This document shows positions 7,545-16,615 of a stretch of 64,000 nt of DNA, in pieces. Where the stretch lies: positions 24,169 through 88,168 of the forward strand of contig JBGAHL010000022.1 in assembly GCA_044226205.1 (NCBI GenBank), given 5' to 3'. This stretch comes from M3007 sp044226205. Lineage in GTDB: Bacteria; Bacteroidota; Bacteroidia; Chitinophagales; Saprospiraceae. Position numbers and translations under genes: made by a program. Within the stretch, counting starts at the first letter, position 1, and every line of letters starts with the position of its first letter. The notes below the pieces were generated by a model. It did no database searches and was not told where the DNA came from. It was given only the letters and a program-made list of their open reading frames with translations.

Positions 7545-8663
7545 ATGTTGAACAAAAAAGATTTGAAGGAACAGATTGCCTTCGGCAACCTTGAAGACCC
7601 CCTCCAGATTCTGCTGGGCAAGACCCAACATACGCCCTGGCACAAAGACGTCCTGATGTTGTCCGGACCTTACTATGAAGGTCAGAAAAGTTTTAACCAA
7701 AACCTGATCGATGCCGGCGAATGGGAGCGCACCAGGGCGCGTATTCGACAGGGGCTGATCAATCTGATCGACAACCTGCCGGACGACCTGTCCGCTTCCG
7801 ACGCGACCCCTCCCGACCCCGTGACGGCGGCGCCCGCAGCGCCGTTCGCCGGTGGTAAAACGCAAACGCAACACCCCAAAACGCTCTTTTATTTCAGCAT
7901 TGGAGCGCTGCTGCTTTTGCTCGCTCTGACGGTTTTTGCACCAGGTTGGCAGCGCGACAACAACACGCTGGCGCACGTGCTCATGGCATTGGCCGCTGCC
8001 GGGGTAGCCGCCACACTCCCCGGTTTTTTGAACTTCGAATGGGGCGCAGGCCTTAAATCTGGTGGTTCGCTGGCCGTTTTTGTCCTGGTTTATTTTCTCC
8101 AGCCAGCTTCCGAAGGAAAGGAGTTCGGGTTTTCGGTTTACGTCAAGCCGCCGCCCCGGCTCGAGGCAGGGATAGCCGGTGCGAAGGTCACGCTCGACAT
8201 GAAGGATTTTGCTTACCATGAAACGGCCGTCGTGTCGGCCAACGGCGAGGCGCAATTCCGCAACCTCGCCCCGAAGTTCCGGGGAAAAGCCGCGCTGATT
8301 GAAATCGAGGGCAGGTACCTGAAAGCCGGACAAGCCGAGTACGTCATTTCTGACAACGACAAGCTGAGCATCACGCTCTCGCCGGCCGGACTGGATAAAG
8401 TGTGGGGCACGGTGCGCGCCGACGGGCAATTTCTTACGGGCACCCCGGTCCGCATTGGCCGGCACGACACCCAGACCGACGCCGCCGGGCGTTTTCGTTT
8501 CGATATCCCTGCGGCTGAACAGGACACCGTGCAGACGCTGGTAGTGCAGTCGGACGGTTATTATTCGCTGGATGGCTCCCCGATTTACGAAATACAGGTG
8601 ACGCCTTACACGCTGAGCGGTGACGGGGTGCCGGTCGTGCTGACGAAAAAGAAAAAAAAGTGA
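7545..8663 (+). CDS. EAD-like membrane protein with regulatory beta-domains
   Basis: Residues 1 to about 82 (start MLNKKDLKEQIAFGNLEDPL, then a helical WERTRARIRQGLINLIDNLP) resemble the small all-helical effector-associated domains, EAD11-like. These couple sensors to effectors in Bacteroidota and cyanobacterial conflict and signalling genes. A Pro/Thr linker follows, then three hydrophobic helices (about 105-128, 133-153, 163-180). About 190 residues with two carboxypeptidase-regulatory-like beta-domains follow (GIAGAKVTLDMK; GTPVRIGRHDTQTDAAGRFRFDIP), ending in a Lys run. ATG 7545 fits the promoter. The EAD assignment rests on pattern only. It is flanked by two paralogous secreted TPR proteins. 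Confidence 0.7.
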   Translation: MLNKKDLKEQIAFGNLEDPLQILLGKTQHTPWHKDVLMLSGPYYEGQKSFNQNLIDAGEWERTRARIRQGLINLIDNLPDDLSASDATPPDPVTAAPAAPFAGGKTQTQHPKTLFYFSIGALLLLLALTVFAPGWQRDNNTLAHVLMALAAAGVAATLPGFLNFEWGAGLKSGGSLAVFVLVYFLQPASEGKEFGFSVYVKPPPRLEAGIAGAKVTLDMKDFAYHETAVVSANGEAQFRNLAPKFRGKAALIEIEGRYLKAGQAEYVISDNDKLSITLSPAGLDKVWGTVRADGQFLTGTPVRIGRHDTQTDAAGRFRFDIPAAEQDTVQTLVVQSDGYYSLDGSPIYEIQVTPYTLSGDGVPVVLTKKKKK

Positions 8664-8685
8664 ACGGCCGTGCCCGCCGCGTTGC

Positions 8686-8717
8686 CGCAACACGGAACTG
8701 GACCGCGCTGTGTTGCG
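8686..8717 (+). terminator. Weak hairpin after the EAD-like gene
   Basis: CGCAACAC (8686-8693) pairs with GTGTTGCG (8710-8717) over a 16-nt loop and is followed by a T-rich stretch. It could partly terminate transcription, or it could be a leader structure for the next TPR gene. Confidence 0.35.
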
Positions 8718-8750
8718 TGTCTTTGTTTTAAAACAACCGTCGCCACCCAC

Positions 8751-11645
8751 ATGAAAATCCTCCCCTTCGTTTTGCTGCCCTTTGCCCTTTCCGCCCAGAT
8801 CACCCAGCACGGCCTTGTTCTTTTGCAAAACAGCGGCAAAAAGCCCCTGTCGGAAGTCGAACTCACGGCCCCGGGCGCCAACCCCGCCGTATCGCTGGCT
8901 AACGGCGCTTTTTCACTCACTTTCGGTGCAAAAACCAAAGGCGACTACGCCGCCATTTATGCCAAAAAACCGGGCTACGAGGTGGTCAATCAGGAAGAAC
9001 TGCGCAAAACCGGCCTGCACCCGACCGATACGGTGCGCGTGATCATGTGCCTGGCCGGCGAACTGGACCGCCGCCGGCTGGCCTATTACCAGATCAATGA
9101 AAAGAACATCACCCAATCCTACAACGACAAAATTGCCCGGCTACGCGCCGAAAACCGCGCTTCCGACGAGGCGTTGTCGAAACTGGGCGAGGACTATAAA
9201 ATTGCCCTGAAACAACTGGAAGACTACAACGAACGCTTCATCGTGATGAACCTGGACGAGGTGTCCGGTTTGCGGAAACAGGCCTTTTCCTTGTTCGAAC
9301 GGGGTCAGATCGATTCGGCTATCGCCGTGTTGCAGGACGAGTTGATTACCGAAGACCTCAACCGCGCCCGCCTTGAAAAACAACAGGGGCAGGCGCTGAA
9401 AGACCTGGGTGAGCAGAAGATTAAAAATGGTGAGGAAGGGGAAAAACAGGCTATTCAGGCCTGGATGGACAAGGCGGAGTTTTATGTGGTCAAACTGGAT
9501 TTTACACAGGCGGAATTTTATTATAAAAAAGCCGTGGAGGCCGATACGAGCAACTTTGACAATGTGTTCAAATATGCCTTCTTTCTGCAGGGTCAACGGC
9601 AGTTTTCCAAAGTTGAGCAGCAATACCAAAGGGCGCTGGTCTTGGCCCGCGACTCGGCCTGGCAGGCGCTTGTGTTGAACAATCTGGGGGTGTTCTACAG
9701 CGACAATCAGCGCATGGCGGAAGCCGAAAATGCCTGTCTGAAAGCCCTCGGTATCCGTCGGCGCCTCGCACAGAAAAACCCTGACACCTACCTGCCCGAG
9801 GTAGCAGCCACACTGAACAACCTCGGGACGATTTACCGCGACAACCATCACATGGCAGAGGCCGAAAAGGCCTACGCCGAAGCCTTGTCGATCCGCCGCC
9901 TGCTTGTCCTGAAAAACCCCGAGACCTTCGAGGCCGAGCTGGCCAATAGTCTGGATAACCTGGGAGCCTTCTACTACGCCAACCAACGGATGGCGGACGC
10001 GGAAAAAGCGATCACGGAGTCGCTGGCTATTCGCCGCAAGCTGGTTTTAAAAAAAGGCCTGGCTTGTCAACCGGATCTCGCTAAGACGCTCATCAGCGCG
10101 GGCAATGTGTACGGGGCCAGTCAAAGGGCGAGGGATGCCGAAAATGCCTACCAGGAAGCCTTGACGATCTATCGCGGACTGGCGCAAAAAAACGCCGTAT
10201 TCCAGCGCGAAGTAGCCCTCTGCCTCAACAACCTCGGGGTATTGTACCGCAACAACTACGACATGGCGGCAGCCGGCAGCGCATTTAACGAGGCTTTGAC
10301 GATCCGGCGGCTCCTTGCGGGCAAAGATCCCGATGCGTACCAGCCCGATTTGGCCGCTACGCTCTCCAACCTCGGTAATTTTTACCGCGCCAATCAAAAA
10401 ATGAGGGAGGCGGAACAGGCGTACACGGAGGCGCTTGCCATCTATCGCCAGCTGGCCCTCAAAAACCCCGAGGCGTTTCGACCCGACGTTGCCTTGTGCC
10501 TCAACAACCTCGGGATTTTTTACGCAGGCATCCAGAAAACCGCCGAAGCCGAACAGGCCTATTCGGAAGCACTTGCCGTTTACCGCCGCTTGTCGATCGA
10601 AAGCCCCGCCGCTTTCCAGCCCAATATCGCGGCCATCCTCAACAACCTGGGTATCCTGTACAACGACAACGGAAAAATGAACGAGGCCGGAAAAGCTTAT
10701 CAGGAAGCGCTGGATATCCGCCGTCGGCTGGCACAGGACAACCCTGCGACGTACCAGCCCGACCTCGCCACCACCCTGAACAATATGGGCTCCTATTACA
10801 GCGACATCCCAAAGGTGCGTGAAGCCGAAAAGGCTTATTCGGAAGCCCTCGATATCCGCCGCCGGCTGGCGCAGGACAATCCCGCGGCCTTCGAGCCGGA
10901 TGTTGCCGAATCACTCAACAACCTCGGAGTGCTGTACAGCGACACCAAACGGCTGGACCAGGCGGAGAAAGCCTATTCAGAAGCCTTGTCTATTTTTCGC
11001 AGGCTGTCGCAACAAAATCCCGACGTTTACTGCTCCGACTATGCTTCCACGCTGAACAACCTCGGCGTGCTCTGCGAAACACAAAAAAATTACGCCAGGG
11101 CGCTGGACTACTACGCCGAATCGCTGGCAGTGTATAAAACGGGTTTGTTGCAAGGGAAGCAAAATCTGTTTGCCGGCTGCATGCAAACCCTGCGCAATGT
11201 GGACGAGGTGAAAGATTCCACTATCGAGCGCGAGGACTTTATTCATGCCACCGCCGCCCTTCGGCTGCTGGCCGAAACCTGCGATACCCTGAGCGGAGTG
11301 AGCGACCGTTTGCGCAATCTGGCGGCGCCGGAATACCGAAGTTTGTCCTGGTCGGCTCTGCTGATCCACGATTATGACCTTTCCGAACGGGCGGCGCGGC
11401 GCAGCTTCGTTTTTGATACCGAACAGATCGATGCCTACGCCTATCTCGGCCATGCGTTGTTGCTCCAGGGGCAGGAAAATCCGGCACGGGAAGCTTACGG
11501 CCACCTCAAAGGCAAAACCGATAAATACACGGGAGACCCTTACAAAATCAGTCTCGAAGACGATTTCGACGCGCTGAATGCACAGGGAATCACCCCGGCA
11601 GGCGGCTGGAATGCCATTCGCGCCTGGGTGCGACGGAATTTATAA
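8751..11645 (+). CDS. Secreted kinesin-light-chain-type TPR protein (copy B)
   Basis: This 964-residue protein has a signal peptide (MKILPFVLLPFALSAQ), the same N-terminal beta-domain as copy A, a charged coiled-coil-like stretch (about 110-240) and eleven TPR units of exactly or close to 46 residues, most beginning LNNLGxxY. Between units lie LAxxNPxxxxPDLA segments, as in kinesin-light-chain TPRs. It ends ITPAGGWNAIRAWV, like copy A. I chose ATG 8751 because only this start gives a signal peptide; upstream the frame continues into non-coding sequence. The repeat units are more alike here than in copy A. It closes the cassette. Confidence 0.85.
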   Translation: MKILPFVLLPFALSAQITQHGLVLLQNSGKKPLSEVELTAPGANPAVSLANGAFSLTFGAKTKGDYAAIYAKKPGYEVVNQEELRKTGLHPTDTVRVIMCLAGELDRRRLAYYQINEKNITQSYNDKIARLRAENRASDEALSKLGEDYKIALKQLEDYNERFIVMNLDEVSGLRKQAFSLFERGQIDSAIAVLQDELITEDLNRARLEKQQGQALKDLGEQKIKNGEEGEKQAIQAWMDKAEFYVVKLDFTQAEFYYKKAVEADTSNFDNVFKYAFFLQGQRQFSKVEQQYQRALVLARDSAWQALVLNNLGVFYSDNQRMAEAENACLKALGIRRRLAQKNPDTYLPEVAATLNNLGTIYRDNHHMAEAEKAYAEALSIRRLLVLKNPETFEAELANSLDNLGAFYYANQRMADAEKAITESLAIRRKLVLKKGLACQPDLAKTLISAGNVYGASQRARDAENAYQEALTIYRGLAQKNAVFQREVALCLNNLGVLYRNNYDMAAAGSAFNEALTIRRLLAGKDPDAYQPDLAATLSNLGNFYRANQKMREAEQAYTEALAIYRQLALKNPEAFRPDVALCLNNLGIFYAGIQKTAEAEQAYSEALAVYRRLSIESPAAFQPNIAAILNNLGILYNDNGKMNEAGKAYQEALDIRRRLAQDNPATYQPDLATTLNNMGSYYSDIPKVREAEKAYSEALDIRRRLAQDNPAAFEPDVAESLNNLGVLYSDTKRLDQAEKAYSEALSIFRRLSQQNPDVYCSDYASTLNNLGVLCETQKNYARALDYYAESLAVYKTGLLQGKQNLFAGCMQTLRNVDEVKDSTIEREDFIHATAALRLLAETCDTLSGVSDRLRNLAAPEYRSLSWSALLIHDYDLSERAARRSFVFDTEQIDAYAYLGHALLLQGQENPAREAYGHLKGKTDKYTGDPYKISLEDDFDALNAQGITPAGGWNAIRAWVRRNL

Positions 11646-11691
11646 TACACACGAGGTGCACAACAGCGCTCCCGCGCGCATCTTTGAGCGC

Positions 11692-12864
11692 ATGAACGCC
11701 ACCCGCAGTTCCTTTCTGACCCGCAATATCTGGTTGCTCGCCCTCGTCAGCCTTTTCAACGACGTGGCTACCGAAATGCTGTACCCCATCCTGCCCGTTT
11801 ACCTCAAAACCATCGGGTTCTCAGTGGCATTTATCGGGGTGCTGGAAGGTTTTGCCGAGGCTTTTGCCGGGCTGAGCAAAGGGTATTTCGGCAACTGGAG
11901 CGATACGTCCGGCCAACGGCGGCCGTTTGTGCAAGTGGGATACGCCCTGAGCGCCGTCTCGAAACCCCTGCTGGCCTGGTTTACACAACCCGCCGCGGTT
12001 TTTCTGGCACGTACGGGCGACAAGCTCGGCAAGGGCGTGCGTACGGCCGCCCGCGATGCGCTGCTTTCCGACGAAGCCACGCCTGAAACGAAAGGGCGGG
12101 TGTTCGGCTTTCACCGCTCGATGGATACCCTGGGCGCTGTCATCGGCCCTTTGCTCACGCTTTTTTTGCTGCAAAACCATCCGGGGGCTTACGCCAGCTT
12201 GTTTGCCTGGGCCATCCTTCCCGGGCTCCTGGCTGTTCTGGTCACGCTCCTGATCCGCGAGCGCCGCAAGGCCCGGCACGAGGGCGTCACGCGACCCGGC
12301 TGGGTGGACTTTTTTCGGTACTGGCGGCAGAGCCCGGCCGCTTACCGCCGGCTGGCCAGGGTGCTGCTGGTCTTTACCCTGTTCAACAGTTCGGATGTTT
12401 TTCTTTTATTGAAAATAAAGGAAGCCGGCTACGGCGACACCGAGCTGATCGGGTTTTATATTTTTTTCAACCTGATATTTGCCGCGGCCTCCTACCCCCT
12501 GGGGGCGCTGGCCGACCGGCTGGGCATGAAACGGGTATTCGCCGCGGGTCTTGTCCTCTTCGCCGTAACGTACGCCGGGATGGCCCTTACGGGCACATGG
12601 TGGGTGTTTTTGGCGCTTTTTGGTTGCTATGGCCTCTATGCTGCCGCCACCGACGGTGTGGCCAAAGCCTGGATCAGCAATATTTCGGATAAAAAAGACA
12701 CCGCGACGGCCATCGGAACATTTACGGCCTTTCAAAGTGTGGCGAGCCTGTTGGCAAGCAGTATGGCGGGACTTCTTTGGGCCTGGACGGGCCCGGCGGT
12801 GGTGTTTTTGTCGAGCGCAATAGTTGCGGCAGTAGCGGCTCTCGTTGTTGTGCGGCAGGAGTAA
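11692..12864 (+). CDS. Major facilitator superfamily transporter
   Basis: This 390-residue polytopic membrane protein has about twelve hydrophobic helices. The first half carries FNDVATEMLYPILPVYL and the loop motif GDKLGKGVRTAARDALL, typical of a widespread group of MFS permeases of unknown substrate. ALADRLGMKRVF in the second half is the usual MFS cytoplasmic loop. I chose ATG 11692 because the hydrophobic start follows at once; the upstream frame overlaps the TPR gene. It starts 46 bp after copy B and may be co-transcribed. Drug efflux is possible but unproven. Confidence 0.85.
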   Translation: MNATRSSFLTRNIWLLALVSLFNDVATEMLYPILPVYLKTIGFSVAFIGVLEGFAEAFAGLSKGYFGNWSDTSGQRRPFVQVGYALSAVSKPLLAWFTQPAAVFLARTGDKLGKGVRTAARDALLSDEATPETKGRVFGFHRSMDTLGAVIGPLLTLFLLQNHPGAYASLFAWAILPGLLAVLVTLLIRERRKARHEGVTRPGWVDFFRYWRQSPAAYRRLARVLLVFTLFNSSDVFLLLKIKEAGYGDTELIGFYIFFNLIFAAASYPLGALADRLGMKRVFAAGLVLFAVTYAGMALTGTWWVFLALFGCYGLYAAATDGVAKAWISNISDKKDTATAIGTFTAFQSVASLLASSMAGLLWAWTGPAVVFLSSAIVAAVAALVVVRQE

Positions 12865-12888
12865 CAGCCCCCGTACGGCCAAACTGCC

Positions 12889-12906
12889 AATCCTGTAAAT
12901 CCTGTC
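12889..12906. repeat. Short AATCCTGT direct repeat
   Basis: AATCCTGTAAATCCTGTC lies between two convergent genes. From memory, this type of two-unit repeat is common between genes in Bacteroidota; only one copy occurs here. Confidence 0.4.
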
Positions 12907-12918
12907 AAAAAATGCCTG

Positions 12919-13926
12919 TCACAAAGGCAAAACCTTCCACTCCGACCCGTCTTTCACCGATTCCAGAAACTGCGCGCCGGTTTCGCGGATGGTGTTCGCG
13001 AGCGGGCGATAGGAGAATCCGGGTACTTTCAAGGATTTTTCATTGTCATAAAAAAACTGGCTCACACTGCTCCGCGCGCTGTCGCGGGTGACGACGGGCG
13101 TGGCGCCCAGCAGTTTTTCCTTCAACCATTCCACCCGCCAGGCTACCTCTGCGAGCAGGGGAGTCACCTTGATCATCGGGGGGCGGCCTTCGATCGAATC
13201 GGCGACGTGCTGGAAAAATTCGCGATAACTGATGTTTTCCGCGTTCAAAATATACCGCTCTCCGCTGATGTCGTTTTCGAGCAGGAGGAGCATGAATTGC
13301 ACCACATCACGGACGTCCACAAAGCCGGAGCGACCTACCGGCCAAAATTTCAACCCCTCCTGCACCTGCTGGAAAAAACGACCCGAGCCCACATTCCAGT
13401 AGCCGCTGCCGAGGATAATAGCCGGGTTGACTATCGCGACGTTCAGTCCTTCGGCCTCGCCGCGCCACACCTCCTGCTCGCCCTGATATTTGCTGATGGC
13501 ATACTGGCTGGTCACCTTGCTCTGCACCCAGGGCGATTTTTCGTCGAGGTGTTTTCGCTCTTTCGAGCGCCCGATCGCCGCGATGCTGCTTACGTGCACC
13601 AGTTTTTTCACCCCGTGGTCGAGGCACAGGTTGACGATATTGGCCGTGCCGTCCACATTGACCTGCATCATGCGGCGTACGTCGCGCGGGTGGAAGGACA
13701 CCATCGCAGCGCAATGGCAAACATGGGTAACGCCTTCAAAAACGTCTTCCAGCGCGACGATATCGGTGACGTCGGCGTCCACCCATTCCACCCGGTCGGC
13801 CACATCCTGAACAAGTTGAAGTGTGCTGCCGGCCCGGCGCAGGGCGCGAACGCGATAGCCCCGCTGCACCAGCAGCCGGATAAGATATGAGCCGACGAAA
13901 CCTGTACCTCCTGTTACGAGAACCAT
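12919..13926 (-). CDS. NAD-dependent epimerase/reductase (extended SDR)
   Basis: This 335-residue Rossmann enzyme has GGTGFVGSYL (6-15) binding the dinucleotide, DADVTD, the strand HCAAMVSF, VSSIAAIG with the catalytic Ser, and YAISKYQGE with the catalytic Tyr and Lys. The layout is that of dihydroflavonol-4-reductase/3-beta-HSD-like SDRs acting on hydroxy/keto substrates. Substrate cannot be told. It is convergent with the MFS gene and stands alone on its strand. Confidence 0.85.
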   Translation of the reverse strand: MVLVTGGTGFVGSYLIRLLVQRGYRVRALRRAGSTLQLVQDVADRVEWVDADVTDIVALEDVFEGVTHVCHCAAMVSFHPRDVRRMMQVNVDGTANIVNLCLDHGVKKLVHVSSIAAIGRSKERKHLDEKSPWVQSKVTSQYAISKYQGEQEVWRGEAEGLNVAIVNPAIILGSGYWNVGSGRFFQQVQEGLKFWPVGRSGFVDVRDVVQFMLLLLENDISGERYILNAENISYREFFQHVADSIEGRPPMIKVTPLLAEVAWRVEWLKEKLLGATPVVTRDSARSSVSQFFYDNEKSLKVPGFSYRPLANTIRETGAQFLESVKDGSEWKVLPL

Positions 13927-13972
13927 GGTGAATTAGACGATTGAACGCTTGCGGAAATGATATTTTAAAAAA

Positions 13973-14056
13973 CCACCGTGCATTTTCACCGCAAAGGCGC
14001 AAAGGGTTCGCGAAGTTCTTTGCGTCTTAGCGTCTTTGCGGTGAAAATATGGCGCG
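13973..14056. repeat. CGCAAAG-type palindromic repeat, copy 1
   Basis: The left arm CATTTTCACCGCAAAGGCGC (13981-14000) continues AAAG. The right arm (14018-14047) is the reverse complement with an extra unit, CTTTGCGTCTTAGCGTCTTTGCGGTGAAAAT. The spacer is short. A second, diverged copy is at 21870-21950. Confidence 0.75.
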
Positions 14057-14195
14057 TAAAGCAAGCCCAAGGACGGCTTTTTGCCGATCGGCGCCGGATC
14101 GATGTTGAGCCGCGACAAAGAAACAAAACGAGGGGGTTAACGGGGCTTTTTGTTTCCGAGCGTTACTGATTTTCAGCGCAGTTCAACAGGAACTT

Positions 14196-14537
14196 TTACT
14201 CGCTCAGGCGAAAGGTTTCCGTGTAGGCAGCCACGGCCCTTATTTCTTCGGGACTGAGAATTTCGCCGAAAGGCGTCATCAAACTTTTCCCCTTGGTAAC
14301 GAGGCTGACGCGTTCTTCGAGGCTCAGGGCGGTTTTGGTCAGGTCCTTGGCGCCGTTCAGGCCCAGTTTGCCGTCGGCGCCATGGCAGGCGATGCAGTAT
14401 TTGCGAAAAATGGCTGCGCCGTCGGGCTCAGCGGCGCCAATAGCCGCGGCACTGTGACGGCTTGCATCATTGCCGCAGGCGCCGATGCTGAAAATCGCGA
14501 TCAGGGCAATCAAACAGAGCGGGTATTTCGATGGCAT
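14196..14537 (-). CDS. Class I cytochrome c lipoprotein
   Basis: This is a 113-residue small electron carrier. A lipoprotein signal ends in IGAC with Cys21 as the lipidated residue. The haem motif is CIACH (48-52), and Met87 in KSLMTPFG is the likely sixth ligand; the C-terminal helix AAYTETF is typical. I chose ATG 14537 because it yields the lipobox; the frame extends upstream without one. It is probably anchored in the periplasm and passes electrons to an oxidase or dehydrogenase. No oxidase genes are nearby. Confidence 0.87.
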   Translation of the reverse strand: MPSKYPLCLIALIAIFSIGACGNDASRHSAAAIGAAEPDGAAIFRKYCIACHGADGKLGLNGAKDLTKTALSLEERVSLVTKGKSLMTPFGEILSPEEIRAVAAYTETFRLSE

Positions 14538-14770
14538 TGACTTCAAATTTTTGACAGAGAACAACAGAGGAATTTCGCACGCTCCAACCAAGGAGCCGTC
14601 AAAGTGTTCAAAAACTAGCCCTTCACGGACCAATTGTACTTTTTGAAATACCTGTTTCGGAAGAAAATTGAGGAAAAGGGAAAATTTTTTCCTCTGAGAG
14701 GGAAATTTTTCCTTTTTGGCACACGTTTGGGAGTCAGATTATAGCTTCATACAATAGAAACGGTTTAGTG

Positions 14771-14803
14771 AAAAAGCCCGGCGCTGAAAGAGCGCCGGGC
14801 TTT
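14771..14803 (-). terminator. Strong intrinsic terminator
   Basis: A perfect 13-bp stem AAAGCCCGGCGCT/AGCGCCGGGCTTT with a GAAAG loop lies 26 bp beyond the stop of the LamG protein gene. On the minus strand it runs into a short T tract. Confidence 0.85.
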
Positions 14804-14828
14804 GTTCTTTGTATGGAGCCGTGTCGTG

Positions 14829-16082
14829 CTATTTTAACACGGTCAGGTTGCCTGTCTTGACTTTTTCCTCCCCGTCGCATCGGTATCGAAGTCGATACAG
14901 GAATACGCCGGGGTTCACCGGCTGGCCTTTAACGGTGCCGTCCCAGGTTTCAAACTGGTCCATCGCATTGAACACGCGCCCGCCCCAGCGATCGAATACT
15001 TCGAAGGAAATAAACTCGTCCACCGCGTACGGATTGCTGATTCCGAAAGCGTCGTTGACGCTTTGTGTGGAATTGGGGGTAAAGGCATTCGGAATAAAAA
15101 TATTGCTGCAGTCCAGCGTGTCGGGGTCAATGACTTTGACCCGAATACTGTCGTAGGCAAAGCAGCCCGGGTGATAATATTTGAGGTAGTACGTAGTGGG
15201 CAAGGTCGGGGTGATGAGCGTATGCGGGTCGGTAAACGACGCAACGCCATCGGTGGGGCCCCATTCGAACTGGGTCGCGCAGGAGGGCGAGGTACGCACC
15301 TCGAAGGAATTGCCCAGATAGATCAGGGTGTCGCTGGTCAGGATTTCGTCAGGATGCAGCGATAGCGCCTTGATATAATCCGGGTAATTCGGGTCGTTAT
15401 CGACGGCTTTGTTGTACACCCGCAGTTCGTCCAGATCGCCTTTGAACGGCCGGTCGAGCAGGCACACCGGCTGGCTGATCTTGAATGTAGCGCCCGAAGA
15501 CAGGTCGGCGCGCAGGACGGTGGTTTTTTTATCGCGTTCGATACCGTTCAGGTACAGGGAGTAGCGGTTGCCGCTGCGTACCAGCACCACGTGTTGCCAG
15601 CACAGGCTGTCGTCGAGTTCGGCCGACACGGTGGTGAGCAGGGTGTCGTTTTGGCTGATGCCCGACGAGATTTTGGGACGCGGTGTTGGGGTGTAACGCA
15701 CCCAGAATGCGCGCTCCGTGTTGCAGCTGCTTTGTTTGGCCATGATGACCTGGGCGCCGTTTTCGCCCTGTACGATGGGCAGCGGCCGGAAATAGAAGCT
15801 GACGGAGAAGTCGCTCGTTGTGAATACGTCGTTGATCTGGGCTGCCGAGTTGAAGCTGATCGAGCCGGGCAGGTTGGGGCCGCCGAAGCGCAGGGCCTGG
15901 CCGCCGTTTACGCCGCAGACGCAGGTGATGCTGTCGTTGAACAGGCCGGTAGAGCCGTTGCCGCTGTCGTCGATGGCCTTGCATTGATCAAATGAAAAAT
16001 AGGCCTCCAGTTGATCTTCGAGGTCTTGAGCGCCGGCGGTGAAGCTGGCCAGCGCGAAAAGGAGGAGGAAAAGAAAGCGCAT
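14829..16082 (-). CDS. Secreted LamG-domain protein with T9SS type B C-terminal domain
   Basis: This 417-residue protein has a signal peptide (MRFLFLLLFALASFTAGAQ). A concanavalin/LamG-like jelly roll follows (about 25-225: LEAYFSFDQC, GSISFNS, FSVSFYFRP, WQHVVLVRSGNRYSLYLNG, DLDELRVYNKA), then a short Ig-like segment. The C-terminal about 85 residues begin IFIPNAFTPN and contain FEVFDRWGGRVF, WDGTVKGQ and NPGVFLYRL. This is the gliding-motility-associated (CHU_C, type B) T9SS signal, so the protein is exported across the outer membrane. LamG domains usually bind carbohydrate. It has its own terminator. Confidence 0.88.
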   Translation of the reverse strand: MRFLFLLLFALASFTAGAQDLEDQLEAYFSFDQCKAIDDSGNGSTGLFNDSITCVCGVNGGQALRFGGPNLPGSISFNSAAQINDVFTTSDFSVSFYFRPLPIVQGENGAQVIMAKQSSCNTERAFWVRYTPTPRPKISSGISQNDTLLTTVSAELDDSLCWQHVVLVRSGNRYSLYLNGIERDKKTTVLRADLSSGATFKISQPVCLLDRPFKGDLDELRVYNKAVDNDPNYPDYIKALSLHPDEILTSDTLIYLGNSFEVRTSPSCATQFEWGPTDGVASFTDPHTLITPTLPTTYYLKYYHPGCFAYDSIRVKVIDPDTLDCSNIFIPNAFTPNSTQSVNDAFGISNPYAVDEFISFEVFDRWGGRVFNAMDQFETWDGTVKGQPVNPGVFLYRLRYRCDGEEKVKTGNLTVLK

Positions 16083-16132
16083 TCGAGTTGTCTTTTTTGG
16101 TGCAAATAACGCTCGCCCGGGCGGGAAAGTGT

Positions 16133-16447
16133 TCAGGGTCTGGGCAAATCGCCCAATCCGCCGAAAGGCAACATATCCTTGAGCAGTTTGGTGGTTTCGG
16201 CAGCAGCTTTTTCGCGAGCCATTTCGAGTGCGCGGTTGACGGCCACCAGCACCAGGTCTTCCAGTTGCTCCCGGTCGTTCAAATCCACTTTTGACGGATC
16301 GATTTTGATGTTTTCGATGTGCTGATCGGCGCCTGCCTGCACGGTTACCGCGCCGTCGCCGGCCTCGGCTTCCACGATAATGCCGGCCAGTTTTGCCTGC
16401 AGTTCAGCCTGTTGCTGCTGAATATTGCCAAAAATGTTGTCGAACAT
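16133..16447 (-). CDS. YbaB/EbfC family nucleoid-associated protein
   Basis: This 104-residue dimeric DNA-binding protein has MFDNIFGNIQQQQAELQAKL at the N-terminus, the GAVTVQAGADQHIENIKID strands and the LVLVAVNRALEMAREKAA helix, all characteristic of YbaB. In most bacteria the gene sits next to dnaX/recR; here it does not. The start codon lies 10 bp downstream of an inverted iterated repeat. Confidence 0.88.
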   Translation of the reverse strand: MFDNIFGNIQQQQAELQAKLAGIIVEAEAGDGAVTVQAGADQHIENIKIDPSKVDLNDREQLEDLVLVAVNRALEMAREKAAAETTKLLKDMLPFGGLGDLPRP

Positions 16448-16456
16448 GGGGAAGTA

Positions 16457-16609
16457 TGGGTTGATAAGGTTGATAGAGGTTGATGGGGTTTATAAGGTTT
16501 ATAGGGTTGATGAGGTTGGTCGGGCTTGTGTGAGGTTATTGGTCAATGTAGCAGAAGCAGAAATGATCCTTTTATCAACCGTATAAACCTCATCAACCTT
16601 ATCAACCCC
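16457..16609. repeat. Inverted iterated GGTTGATRA element, copy 2
   Basis: The left arm (16457-16520) contains GGTTGATAAG, GGTTGATAGA, GGTTGATGGG, GGTTTATAAG, GGTTTATAGG and GGTTGATGAG in tandem. The right arm (16568-16609) is the inverted set CCTTTTATCAACC, TATAAACCTCATCAACCTTATCAACCCC. It fills the space between the stop of the pfkB gene and the start of ybaB, the same placement as the copy upstream of crcB. Confidence 0.82.
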
Positions 16610-16615
16610 TAAAAA

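Noticed and set aside
7389..8828. 479-residue minus-strand frame
   Set aside because: It overlaps the EAD-like gene, whose signal-less start, helices and promoter are far more convincing.
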